Positions 15,546-23,161 of a stretch of DNA of 37,575 bases are shown here, in pieces. Source of the stretch: Bacteroidota bacterium (GTDB taxonomy: Bacteria > Bacteroidota > Bacteroidia > JACPRZ01); contig JACPRZ010000002.1 of the NCBI GenBank assembly GCA_016193485.1, positions 1-37,575 on the forward strand, read 5' to 3'. The notes under the pieces are model-generated. The model saw nothing but the letters and a program-made list of their open reading frames with translations. It did not search any database and had not been told where the DNA came from. The translations under genes were made by a program, and so were the position numbers. Position 1 is the first letter of the stretch. Each line of letters starts with the position of its first letter.

Positions 15546-16454
15546 ATGAAAATTGCCGTTCTATCGCGTAATGCTGGACTTTATTCAACCAGGCGCCTGG
15601 TTGAAGCCGGTGAAAAAAGAGGCCACAAAATGGCCGTCATTGATCCGCTGAAATGCACGCTGGTGGTTGAGCAAAAGCGTCCGCAGGTTATTTTCAGGGG
15701 CAACCGGCTTGATGACTTTGATGCGATAATCCCGCGCATAGGTGCATCAATAACCTTTTACGGTGCGGCCGTTGTTCGGCAGTTCGAAATGATGAAAGTA
15801 TTTTCATCGGTTGAATCGCAGGCGCTGATGAGGTCGCGCGATAAATTGCGGTCGATGCAACTCTTCGCGAGAGCAGGCCTCGGTATGCCAAAGACGGTTT
15901 ACACCAATTATTCCCGCGATGCCGGGGCAATTCTTGTGCATGTAGGCGGGGCGCCCGTAGTGATAAAATTACTTGAAGGAACGCAGGGTCTTGGAGTAGT
16001 GTTAGCCGAAAATAAAACGGTTGCAGTGTCGGTAATTGAGTCATTCCATGGTTTAAAAGCGAGAATAATTGTACAGGAATTTATCAGGGAAGCATTCGGA
16101 ATGGATATAAGGGCTTTTGTAGTCGGAGGTGAAATTGTAGGCGCGATGCAACGTACTGCCAGATCAGGTGAGTTCAGAGCCAATTTTCATCGCGGGGGCA
16201 CTGTCAAGGCAGTCCATCTTACCCGGGAAGAAAAGCGAACAGTCATTAAAGCGGCAAATACGCTCGGACTGGGTGTTGCCGGTGTTGACCTTCTGCGCTC
16301 TTCAAGAGGCCCCTTAATGCTGGAAGTTAATTCGTCACCCGGACTTGAGGGTATTGAAAAAGCAACTAAAGTGGATATTGCCGGGAAAATAATACAATAC
16401 CTTGAGAAACATGCTGCGGTGAAAAAGATACAGAAGGACCGGGTAAATGCTTGA
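15546..16454 (+). CDS. rimK: RimK-family ATP-grasp amino-acid ligase
   Basis: 302 residues, the length of E. coli RimK. N-terminal [18 protein letters not shown], the [21 protein letters not shown] segment, and the ATP-grasp core are present: [41 protein letters not shown] and the metal-binding [17 protein letters not shown]. RimK ligates glutamate to the C-terminus of ribosomal protein S6. Paired with the peptidase upstream, it forms an add/remove modification module. Substrate is inferred from family. The stop is only five bases before the truncated tRNA-Thr copy. Confidence 0.92.
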   Translation: MKIAVLSRNAGLYSTRRLVEAGEKRGHKMAVIDPLKCTLVVEQKRPQVIFRGNRLDDFDAIIPRIGASITFYGAAVVRQFEMMKVFSSVESQALMRSRDKLRSMQLFARAGLGMPKTVYTNYSRDAGAILVHVGGAPVVIKLLEGTQGLGVVLAENKTVAVSVIESFHGLKARIIVQEFIREAFGMDIRAFVVGGEIVGAMQRTARSGEFRANFHRGGTVKAVHLTREEKRTVIKAANTLGLGVAGVDLLRSSRGPLMLEVNSSPGLEGIEKATKVDIAGKIIQYLEKHAAVKKIQKDRVNA

Positions 16455-16458
16455 AAAA

Positions 16459-16495
16459 GCCAGCGTAGCTCAGTTGGCCAGAGCAGCGCATTCGT
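16459..16495 (+). pseudogene. Truncated tRNA-Thr (5' half) left of the GIY-YIG cassette
   Basis: These 37 bases are identical to the first 37 of the intact tRNA-Thr at 16958-17031, covering acceptor 5' strand, D arm, 5' anticodon stem and the anticodon CGT itself. The sequence then changes into a hairpin. It cannot fold as a tRNA and lacks the T arm and acceptor 3' strand. It is best read as the stranded 5' half of the original tRNA gene after an insertion. Confidence 0.9.
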
Positions 16496-16525
16496 CCTGA
16501 CGTTGCGCTAATGCGCAAGTCAGGA
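16495..16525 (+). repeat. Hairpin 1 of the tRNA-linked cassette
   Basis: A 13-bp stem with one bulged G: TCCTGAC and TTGCGC pair with GCGCAA and GTCAGGA around a TAAT loop. The bases TAATGCGC in its 3' half also match what follows the anticodon in the intact tRNA. Confidence 0.75.
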
Positions 16526-16562
16526 TGCTGACACCCTGACGGTTCCGTCAGGGTCGTCAGCA
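16526..16562 (+). repeat. Hairpin 2 of the tRNA-linked cassette
   Basis: A stem of about 17 bp with one bulged C: TGCTGACACCCTGACGG against CCGTCAGGGT and GTCAGCA, with a TT loop. It abuts hairpin 1 directly and repeats its CTGAC/GTCAG core, giving a REP-like pair 36 bp upstream of the GIY-YIG start. It could be an element end or nuclease target, or a transcription roadblock. Confidence 0.75.
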
Positions 16563-16597
16563 TTTAATTAAAATTTGAGATTTCAATTCAGAAAATT

Positions 16598-16912
16598 ATG
16601 TTTTTCGTATATGTGTTACAATCTATAGTTGATGGCTCATTCTATAAAGGACATACCAGTGATTTATCACAAAGGATTGTATGGCATAACAGTAAAAAAG
16701 TAAAATCGACAGCAAAATATGTTCCATGGAATCTTATTTGGTATTGTACAAAATCAAATAAAAAAGAAGCCGTAGAATTGGAATTAAAATTAAAAAACCT
16801 GACAAGAAACCGGTTGATTAAATTGATGATGAAATATCCGGCCAAAAAGGTTGACGGTTGTCCTGAAATTACAATAATAAGTCCGTATGGAAACACGGGA
16901 AAATATTGTTGA
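16598..16912 (+). CDS. GIY-YIG nuclease family protein, cassette-encoded
   Basis: 104 residues forming a stand-alone GIY-YIG domain of the UvrC/YhbQ-like group. The two signature strands are FVYVLQS (3-9) and FYKGHT (15-20), followed by the catalytic-helix Arg26, HN (30-31) and the glutamate-bearing EAVELELKLKNL. No DNA-binding module is attached. The gene is more AT-rich than its neighbours and lies between two copies of the tRNA-Thr 5' half, suggesting a selfish, homing-type role. A housekeeping repair role is possible but does not explain the tRNA duplication. Confidence 0.85.
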   Translation: MFFVYVLQSIVDGSFYKGHTSDLSQRIVWHNSKKVKSTAKYVPWNLIWYCTKSNKKEAVELELKLKNLTRNRLIKLMMKYPAKKVDGCPEITIISPYGNTGKYC

Positions 16913-16957
16913 ATAAATTCAGTACCGCCACCAAAGGCAAGATTCATTATTGTGTTA

Positions 16958-17031
16958 GCCAGCGTAGCTCAGTTGGCCAGAGCAGCGCATTCGTAATGCG
17001 CGGGTCGAGGGTTCGAATCCCCCCGCTGGCT
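16958..17031 (+). tRNA. tRNA-Thr (CGT)
   Basis: A complete 74-nt cloverleaf: acceptor GCCAGCG/CGCTGGC with discriminator T, anticodon stem GCGCA/TGCGC, loop TTCGTAA with anticodon CGT, T loop TTCGAAT. CCA is not encoded. Its first 37 nt duplicate the fragment at 16459-16495, so the functional gene is a chimera of a cassette-borne 5' half and the original 3' half if the insertion model is right. Confidence 0.95.
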
Positions 17032-17041
17032 CCGAAATATC

Positions 17042-17049
17042 TATTTTTG
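17042..17049 (+). promoter_or_regulatory. Candidate -7 element for the ATPase gene
   Basis: TATTTTTG fits TAnnTTTG and lies 36 bp before the ATG, just after tRNA-Thr. No -33 TTTG is evident, so cotranscription with the tRNA is also possible. Confidence 0.35.
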
Positions 17050-17085
17050 TAACCGGTTAGTAAGTTACTGAGTAGTAAGACCACA

Positions 17086-18243
17086 ATGGAAAGAACCAAA
17101 TCGCCATTCCAGTTTGGAAGAATCGTTGAAGGAAATTCATTCACTGACCGCACTAAAGAAATTGCGCGCCTGGTATCCAACTTTGAAAACCGGGTGCATA
17201 CCATTCTTATTTCACCGAGGAGATGGGGAAAGTCATCGCTGGTAAAAAAAGCGGCTGGAATTGCACAGGATAAAAATCCAAACCTCCGCTTTTGTTTTAT
17301 TGATCTTTTCAGCATTCGCAATGAAGAGGAGTTTTATACCGAATTCGCAAAGCAGGTAATAAGGGCGACTTCCGGAAAAGTTGAGGAGTGGATTGAAACG
17401 GGCAAAAATTTGTTCAGCCGCCTGACCCCGCGGTTTTCTTTCGGTTCAGAGCCACTTGCCGATTTTGAGGTCTCCTTTGATATGAAAGAACTGATTGAAT
17501 CGTTTGATGAAATTCTGAATCTTCCTGAACAGGTATCCGCAAAAAAGAACGTAAATCTTGTCATTTGCCTTGACGAATTTCAAAACCTTTCAAATTTCAG
17601 CGACCCTGACCTGTTCCAGAAACGGCTGCGCGCCATTTTCCAGCATCACCAGGCGGTCGCGTACTGTTTTTACGGGAGCAAAAGGCACATGCTTTCGGAT
17701 ATTTTCGAGAACCAGTCAATGCCTTTCTATAAGTTCGGAGATGTTATTTACCTTGAGAAGATACCAGGAGAGGATCTTACGAATTTCATCGTAAGCGGTT
17801 TTGAACAAACCGGTAAATCCATTTCTCCCGCACTTGCCGGCAATATAACCGGTCTCATGAAGCGCCATCCTTATTATACACAGCAATTATCCTATATTAC
17901 ATGGATTAACACGGAAAGAGTTGCCGATGAAAAAACAGTGGAGACGGCTGTTGATGACCTGTTACGGCAAAACGGGTTGCTCTATATGCGGGAAGTGGAT
18001 GCATTAAGCAATACTCAGGTGAATTTTCTTAAAGCCGTTGCCGATGAGGTGAAGGAACTCACATCGGCCGTTACGCTGCAGCAGTACCAGATAGGAACAT
18101 CCGCTAATGTTGTGAAAATAAGGGAGACGCTTGAAAAAAGAGAAATTATCGATTCAAACAGCGACCTGATTGAATTTATTGACCCGGCTTTTGAGTTATG
18201 GTTCAGGAGATATTTTTATTCAAGATCAAAAGGAAAGTTGTAG
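17086..18243 (+). CDS. STAND-like / archaeal-type ATPase (PF01637-like)
   Basis: 385 residues. N-terminal FGRIVEGNSFTDRTKEIARL is followed by Walker A SPRRWGKSS (43-51), Walker B NLVICLDEFQNL (Asp163, Glu164), and a sensor-like YCFYGSKRHML (about 195-205). The C-terminal half looks like a winged-helix segment (VKIRETLEKREIIDSN) ending LIEFIDPAFELWFRRYF. This arrangement is typical of the archaeal ATPase/DUF234-like NTPases. The biological role is unknown; such ATPases are often accessory and mobile. It sits alone between tRNA-Thr and tRNA-Gly, consistent with acquired DNA at a tRNA hotspot. Confidence 0.8.
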   Translation: MERTKSPFQFGRIVEGNSFTDRTKEIARLVSNFENRVHTILISPRRWGKSSLVKKAAGIAQDKNPNLRFCFIDLFSIRNEEEFYTEFAKQVIRATSGKVEEWIETGKNLFSRLTPRFSFGSEPLADFEVSFDMKELIESFDEILNLPEQVSAKKNVNLVICLDEFQNLSNFSDPDLFQKRLRAIFQHHQAVAYCFYGSKRHMLSDIFENQSMPFYKFGDVIYLEKIPGEDLTNFIVSGFEQTGKSISPALAGNITGLMKRHPYYTQQLSYITWINTERVADEKTVETAVDDLLRQNGLLYMREVDALSNTQVNFLKAVADEVKELTSAVTLQQYQIGTSANVVKIRETLEKREIIDSNSDLIEFIDPAFELWFRRYFYSRSKGKL

Positions 18244-18273
18244 TTTAAATGTAAATCAGGAGTTAGGAAATAT

Positions 18274-18366
18274 GGTATTTAAGGGGGATAGGGGAAATAA
18301 GGGAATACCCATTCCGTATATTCCTTTATCCCTTTATTCCCCTTATCTCCCTTATCCCCTTATACC
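18274..18366. repeat. G-rich/C-rich imperfect inverted repeat before tRNA-Gly
   Basis: A purine arm with G runs of five, four and three (from GGTATTTAAGGGGG at 18274) faces a longer pyrimidine arm ending CCCCTTATACC at 18366. The DNA could form a large cruciform or the RNA a long hairpin, and might terminate ATPase transcription before the tRNA. The C-rich arm itself contains near-repeats of TTATCCCTTTATTCCCC. Confidence 0.6.
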
Positions 18367-18373
18367 TTTCCTG

Positions 18374-18445
18374 GCGGGAGTAGCTCAGTGGTAGAGCTCC
18401 AGTTTCCCAAACTGGAGGTCGCGGGTTCAATCCCCGTCTCCCGCT
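18374..18445 (+). tRNA. tRNA-Gly (CCC)
   Basis: A 72-nt cloverleaf: acceptor GCGGGAG/CTCCCGC with discriminator T, D arm GCTC/GAGC, anticodon stem CCAGT/ACTGG with loop TTCCCAA (CCC), T arm GCGGG/CCCGT. CCA is not encoded. Confidence 0.95.
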
Positions 18446-18503
18446 CTGAATTATTTTTTTTATTGATTATTTATTTTTTCGGTTTTATCTGCTAAAAAAT
18501 CTT

Positions 18504-18511
18504 TATATTTG
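18504..18511 (+). promoter_or_regulatory. Candidate -7 element for the large T9SS protein
   Basis: TATATTTG fits TAnnTTTG, 47 bp before the ATG and 58 bp after tRNA-Gly. A TTTC rather than TTTG sits near the -33 position. Confidence 0.45.
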
Positions 18512-18558
18512 TACCCTCATTTTAACAATAATTTATTGACGCAATTTGCCCCACTCCT

Positions 18559-21500
18559 ATGAAAACCACCGCATACATACATACATATATATACATATTG
18601 TATGTGACTATCATTTCTATTATTTTCAATAATATTGCAAACGCACAGAATTTTTGCGTGAATGCCGGAACAATAAATGACGATGAGGGTCACTCCATTG
18701 CCCAGTCGAGTAATGGGGATTTTGCGGTTGCCGGATGGACAAACGGAGCCGGTGCCGGAGGACAGGATATTTATGTTGTAAGGTTTGACCCGAATTTTAA
18801 TTTACTCGGGACTTTCACTGTGGGTGGCGCGGGCGATGAATTCGGTTACATTCACACCATCAGCGGGGGTGATTTTATTATTGCCGGAAAAACTGCTTCA
18901 TGGGGAGCCGGTTTTGACGATGCTTATATCGTAAGGATTAATGCATTAAGCGGTGCGATTGTCTGGACACGTGTGGCAGGAGGTACAGATAACGATTGGC
19001 TGCATTATATTATTGAAACCTCTAATGGAGATTTTGTTGCTGTTGGATATACTGTTCATCCAGTTGATGGGGCTGAAATTTATCTTATCCGGCTTAATTC
19101 TGCGGGTACTGTTTTATGGCAAAAAAGAATAGGCGGTGCCGGTTTGCAGGAAGGTTACGCAGTGGTTGAAGCAAGTAATGGGGACCTGGTGGTTGGAGGA
19201 CTTACTACCACCGGGGGGGGAGGAAAGAATGTATATGTTGTTTCGCTGAACTCTGCCGGTACTGCTATTAACTGGACAAGAATTGTTGGCGGCTCTTATG
19301 TGGATGCCGCATTTGCCATGACACTTACACCTGATGGCGGTTTTGCTACCGCGGGATATACACTTTCGTATGGACAGGGTGGTGAAGATGTGTATGTAGT
19401 TAAAATTGACAATTCAGGAAATCTTGATTGGACTGCGGCTATTGGCGGAACAGGTAACGACAGGGGTCATGCTATTTTCACAAATGCAAACGGTAACCTC
19501 GTGGTAACAGGGCACACAAACTCTTTTGGTGCCGGGGGATTGGATTTTTATATTATTGAATTGGATAATACAAACGGTACGATAATAACAGACCAAACAG
19601 CCGGTGAGGCAGGAGATGAATATGCGGCAGCAACTGTACCAACAGGTGACGGAGGTTTTATTCTTGGCGGCACCACCTCAAGCAACACACTTGGCGGCAC
19701 CGATATGTATGCAGTGCGGGTAAGCCCGAATGGTACGCTATGCTGCACTCATCTGGGAGGCGGAACAACCGCTTCTGGCGGAAATACTTTTACTGGCGGT
19801 GTATTGAATTCACTTTCTTATGCAAGTACAACCGGAGGTAATGCAGGAGGGAATGGCGATTTAAATATCAAATGCTGCCAGATAGCAATTACTAAAACAA
19901 GCACTTATTCCTGTTCTGGCGGAAAAATAGGTACTGCAACGGTAACACCCATTGGCGAGCCACCTTACTCGTATACCTGGAGTGACGGACAAGCAGACCC
20001 TCAGGCAACAGGACTGGATCAAGGAACCTATACTGTTACCGTTACCGATAATAACGGTTGTACAATAATTGATACATTTCAAATTAAATCAGTCGTCCTG
20101 CCGCTTACGATTACACAGGTAAACACCTGCACAGGCGCATGCATTGGTGAAGCAACCGCTACCCTTACAGGTGGTACCGCTCCTTATGATTACGCATGGA
20201 GCGATGGACAGGCGACTTCTACTGCGGTCAATTTGTGTTCCGGACTTATTGAGGTAACCGTTACAGATGTTAATGGTTGCAGTAATAGCGGGAAAATAAC
20301 AATCACCTCTGTTCCGCCATCATTTGATGATCCGGTAATAGGGGTTTCTGAAGAATATCCGCTTACATGCGATGGTGAAATGCTTTTTTCGGTACTGAAC
20401 CCTGATCCCAATCTCACTTATTCATGGTCTGCTATAGGAGCAACAATCACCTGTCCTGACCCATCATGTACTACGAATGTATCTATTGTATGGCAATGGC
20501 CGGGGCCGAACGATATGCCTCCGGCTGGTTATGTAATTCTGACTGCTACCGATGCTGATGGCTGCACCAAAACAGTAAATATGCTTATTGACGAATGTTG
20601 CGATATTGATATCGGCAATGGATGTGTAATAGTAAATGAATCCGTATCTGAATTAATCGCTATGGGATTTCCATCCGGTTGTTCTGGAACCCTTTGTTCA
20701 TCACCCGACCTCTTTATTTTCGGAAAATTGACTGTTGACCAATCTTTTACATTCAGCAACCTGAATATAGGGATGGGCAAAAAAGCAAAGATTGATATAC
20801 CTTCCGGAACCACGTCAATAACCCTTACTTTTAACGATACGTGGGTACACGCGGTATGCGACTATATGTGGGACGGTATTTACGTGAATGAACCGGATGA
20901 TGAAATAAAAACTATTGGTACCAATACTGCAACCTGCAGTACTTCAGTAATTCAAGACGCGTTGATACAGGATGCCGAAAATGCGATTGTATCCTATAAT
21001 GGCGGAAAAATCAGCGCAACCAAATATCATTTCATGAATAACTATAAGCATATTATTGTAAATTCTTATTCCGGGGCAGCCAATTTTAACCTCTCCGGCA
21101 ACAGGATTTATACTGACTATACCATTCCAATGATTGCACCTCACGCAAACCAGACGGGTGCGTTGGGTATTGAAATTTGGTATAATGGCAACATAACAGT
21201 TGGTACTCCCGGCTCAAAAAGCGCCCTGAATTATTTCCGGAACCTGATAACAGGCGTTTATTCAAATGGATCAAATATTAATATTTACAACAATGGATTC
21301 CGTGATGTAAAGGATATTGCCATTGCTGTAAAAACCCCTCTTTCGTCACCGGCAACTCTGACTGCGAACATAGGCAATACCGCAAAGAAAAATTATATTG
21401 ACGATTGCCACTGGGGTATTTATTGTTCGGGATTGCAACATTCAAAAATATTATACAATGATGTTGACTCTACGGATATAGGTATTTATGTTGTAGGGGT

Positions 21501-23160
21501 AACTTCTAAAGTTTCAGCCGCACCGACCCAGGTTCTTGTTCAGAATAATAACGTAACCAGGTACCATGATGCCGGTATTTTCATGCTTGAACATTATAAT
21601 AATGATTATCTGAAAGTAAATAATAATACCGTTTCAAACAACTTTACCGACTTTTTAGATGATGTGGCGGGTTCCATTGTCGCATGGAATTTTTATGCAA
21701 GCAATACTATCGGTATTCGTGAAATCAGGAATAATTCGGTTTTCCCTTCTACCACAGGTGTCGGACTTCTTAATTTTGGCAAAACAACGGTAAAAGGGAA
21801 TAACATTCTCTTTAATAAAACAAATGCAGATATCGGCTCAACTCTTCATTATGGAATTTACGCATATAATTCAAATAATACACTTATTGAAAACAATACT
21901 ATAAACAGGCCTTCAGGATATAATCCCGGCAGTTCAGTTGAACCTTTCCTTAACGGCATTTATGTGTGGAATACACAAAATTGTATTGTAAACATTAACA
22001 AAATTTACCGCATGGGACGCGGAATTGTTTTCAAACAGAATACCGTTACCAGCCAGATAACCTGCAATTTGATGGACTACTGCTATACAGGCATTCACTT
22101 TGATAATGCCGCCACGAGCAACCAGAAGTTAAACGGTAAGCCCTCCGATAACAGGTGGACGAATGTTCAAAACGCCAGTTCATACAGGATTACAGGAAAC
22201 CTTTCAACCCAGATAAACTGGTATTACAGAAACGGGTGGAATTTTAATCCTGCTCCAATTGATCCCAATTTATCTGGATGGTTATCCCCTATAAATGTTA
22301 ACGGTCCATGGGCTTGTTATTCCACACCGGCAGCGCCTCCGCAAAAGCGCGAACAATTGCTTGGGCCCATTGTAAGGAATGAGCGGCAATTTTCAGGCAA
22401 TGAGAATGAAAACAAATGGGCGGAGCGGTTATTCGCTTACCGCGCATTAAAGTATGATTCCCTTTTACAACTTGGCGCTCCTGATGATACCACATTCCAG
22501 AATTATTATGATACGGTTTCATTGAATAACACCGGCAAGATTATTTCCATCCGGGAAAATATTTACAGAGGCGATTATGCTGTGGCGGAATCGGAAAACA
22601 GTTCGTTTATCCCTCACAACCGGCAGGAGCAGAATTATAAAGATGTTTATGCCATTTATTTATCAGCGCTTGATACAACTACTTTGGAATTCCTTCCCGA
22701 CTCTTTACAGAAATTGGTTCTTGAAGATATAGCATGTGAAGACCCTTTGGTTGGCGGTGAAGCGGTATATTCGGCAGTGGCTATACTTGGTTTAGAACCA
22801 GGGTGTTTAACGCCTTCGGCTAAGAAAGGTGTTGCTGAAAATGGTAACATGGAGGTAAATAACGAACAAAAAGATAATTCCGCTCATAATACTCCATTGA
22901 ACGATGGAGAATACATCAGTAAAATATTTCCGAATCCGGTTAATGGATCTGCAGAACTGAATTACCGGATAAATGAAAACAGTTACGGGAAAGTTGAAAT
23001 ATTTGATGTTTATGGAAAAATGGCGACTTTAATTTTTCTTAAACCCGGAAAAAATAAATTAGTTTTTGAAAACAATACACTCCCCCCTGGTATATATCCC
23101 TACCGCATATCGGTTAATGACACTCCTGTAATCATTGACAGGATTGTCGTTATTAAATGA
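18559..23160 (+). CDS. Large T9SS-exported protein: beta-propeller, SprB repeats, beta-helix, sorting domain
   Basis: 1533 residues. A signal peptide (ends NIANAQ, about residue 30) is followed by about seven propeller-like repeats of near 50 residues (35-400) with the pattern GDFxVAGxTxxxGAGGxDxYVVR. Two SprB-type repeats (PF13573) lie at about 455-510 and 525-580 (PYSYTWSDGQA, PYDYAWSDGQA, each ending VTVTDxNGC). An Asn-rich right-handed beta-helix-like region follows at about 800-1200, a helical linker, and a C-terminal sorting domain starting IFPNPVNG and ending RIVVIK. It should be exported by the type IX system and anchored or released at the surface. Adhesion or matrix interaction is a guess. 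A (CATA)4 run lies in the signal-peptide codons. Confidence 0.88.
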   Translation: MKTTAYIHTYIYILYVTIISIIFNNIANAQNFCVNAGTINDDEGHSIAQSSNGDFAVAGWTNGAGAGGQDIYVVRFDPNFNLLGTFTVGGAGDEFGYIHTISGGDFIIAGKTASWGAGFDDAYIVRINALSGAIVWTRVAGGTDNDWLHYIIETSNGDFVAVGYTVHPVDGAEIYLIRLNSAGTVLWQKRIGGAGLQEGYAVVEASNGDLVVGGLTTTGGGGKNVYVVSLNSAGTAINWTRIVGGSYVDAAFAMTLTPDGGFATAGYTLSYGQGGEDVYVVKIDNSGNLDWTAAIGGTGNDRGHAIFTNANGNLVVTGHTNSFGAGGLDFYIIELDNTNGTIITDQTAGEAGDEYAAATVPTGDGGFILGGTTSSNTLGGTDMYAVRVSPNGTLCCTHLGGGTTASGGNTFTGGVLNSLSYASTTGGNAGGNGDLNIKCCQIAITKTSTYSCSGGKIGTATVTPIGEPPYSYTWSDGQADPQATGLDQGTYTVTVTDNNGCTIIDTFQIKSVVLPLTITQVNTCTGACIGEATATLTGGTAPYDYAWSDGQATSTAVNLCSGLIEVTVTDVNGCSNSGKITITSVPPSFDDPVIGVSEEYPLTCDGEMLFSVLNPDPNLTYSWSAIGATITCPDPSCTTNVSIVWQWPGPNDMPPAGYVILTATDADGCTKTVNMLIDECCDIDIGNGCVIVNESVSELIAMGFPSGCSGTLCSSPDLFIFGKLTVDQSFTFSNLNIGMGKKAKIDIPSGTTSITLTFNDTWVHAVCDYMWDGIYVNEPDDEIKTIGTNTATCSTSVIQDALIQDAENAIVSYNGGKISATKYHFMNNYKHIIVNSYSGAANFNLSGNRIYTDYTIPMIAPHANQTGALGIEIWYNGNITVGTPGSKSALNYFRNLITGVYSNGSNINIYNNGFRDVKDIAIAVKTPLSSPATLTANIGNTAKKNYIDDCHWGIYCSGLQHSKILYNDVDSTDIGIYVVGVTSKVSAAPTQVLVQNNNVTRYHDAGIFMLEHYNNDYLKVNNNTVSNNFTDFLDDVAGSIVAWNFYASNTIGIREIRNNSVFPSTTGVGLLNFGKTTVKGNNILFNKTNADIGSTLHYGIYAYNSNNTLIENNTINRPSGYNPGSSVEPFLNGIYVWNTQNCIVNINKIYRMGRGIVFKQNTVTSQITCNLMDYCYTGIHFDNAATSNQKLNGKPSDNRWTNVQNASSYRITGNLSTQINWYYRNGWNFNPAPIDPNLSGWLSPINVNGPWACYSTPAAPPQKREQLLGPIVRNERQFSGNENENKWAERLFAYRALKYDSLLQLGAPDDTTFQNYYDTVSLNNTGKIISIRENIYRGDYAVAESENSSFIPHNRQEQNYKDVYAIYLSALDTTTLEFLPDSLQKLVLEDIACEDPLVGGEAVYSAVAILGLEPGCLTPSAKKGVAENGNMEVNNEQKDNSAHNTPLNDGEYISKIFPNPVNGSAELNYRINENSYGKVEIFDVYGKMATLIFLKPGKNKLVFENNTLPPGIYPYRISVNDTPVIIDRIVVIK

Positions 23161-23161
23161 T

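Noticed and set aside
16459..16532. A second functional tRNA-Thr gene
   Set aside because: Only the first 37 bases match; the anticodon stem 3' side, T arm and acceptor 3' strand are missing.
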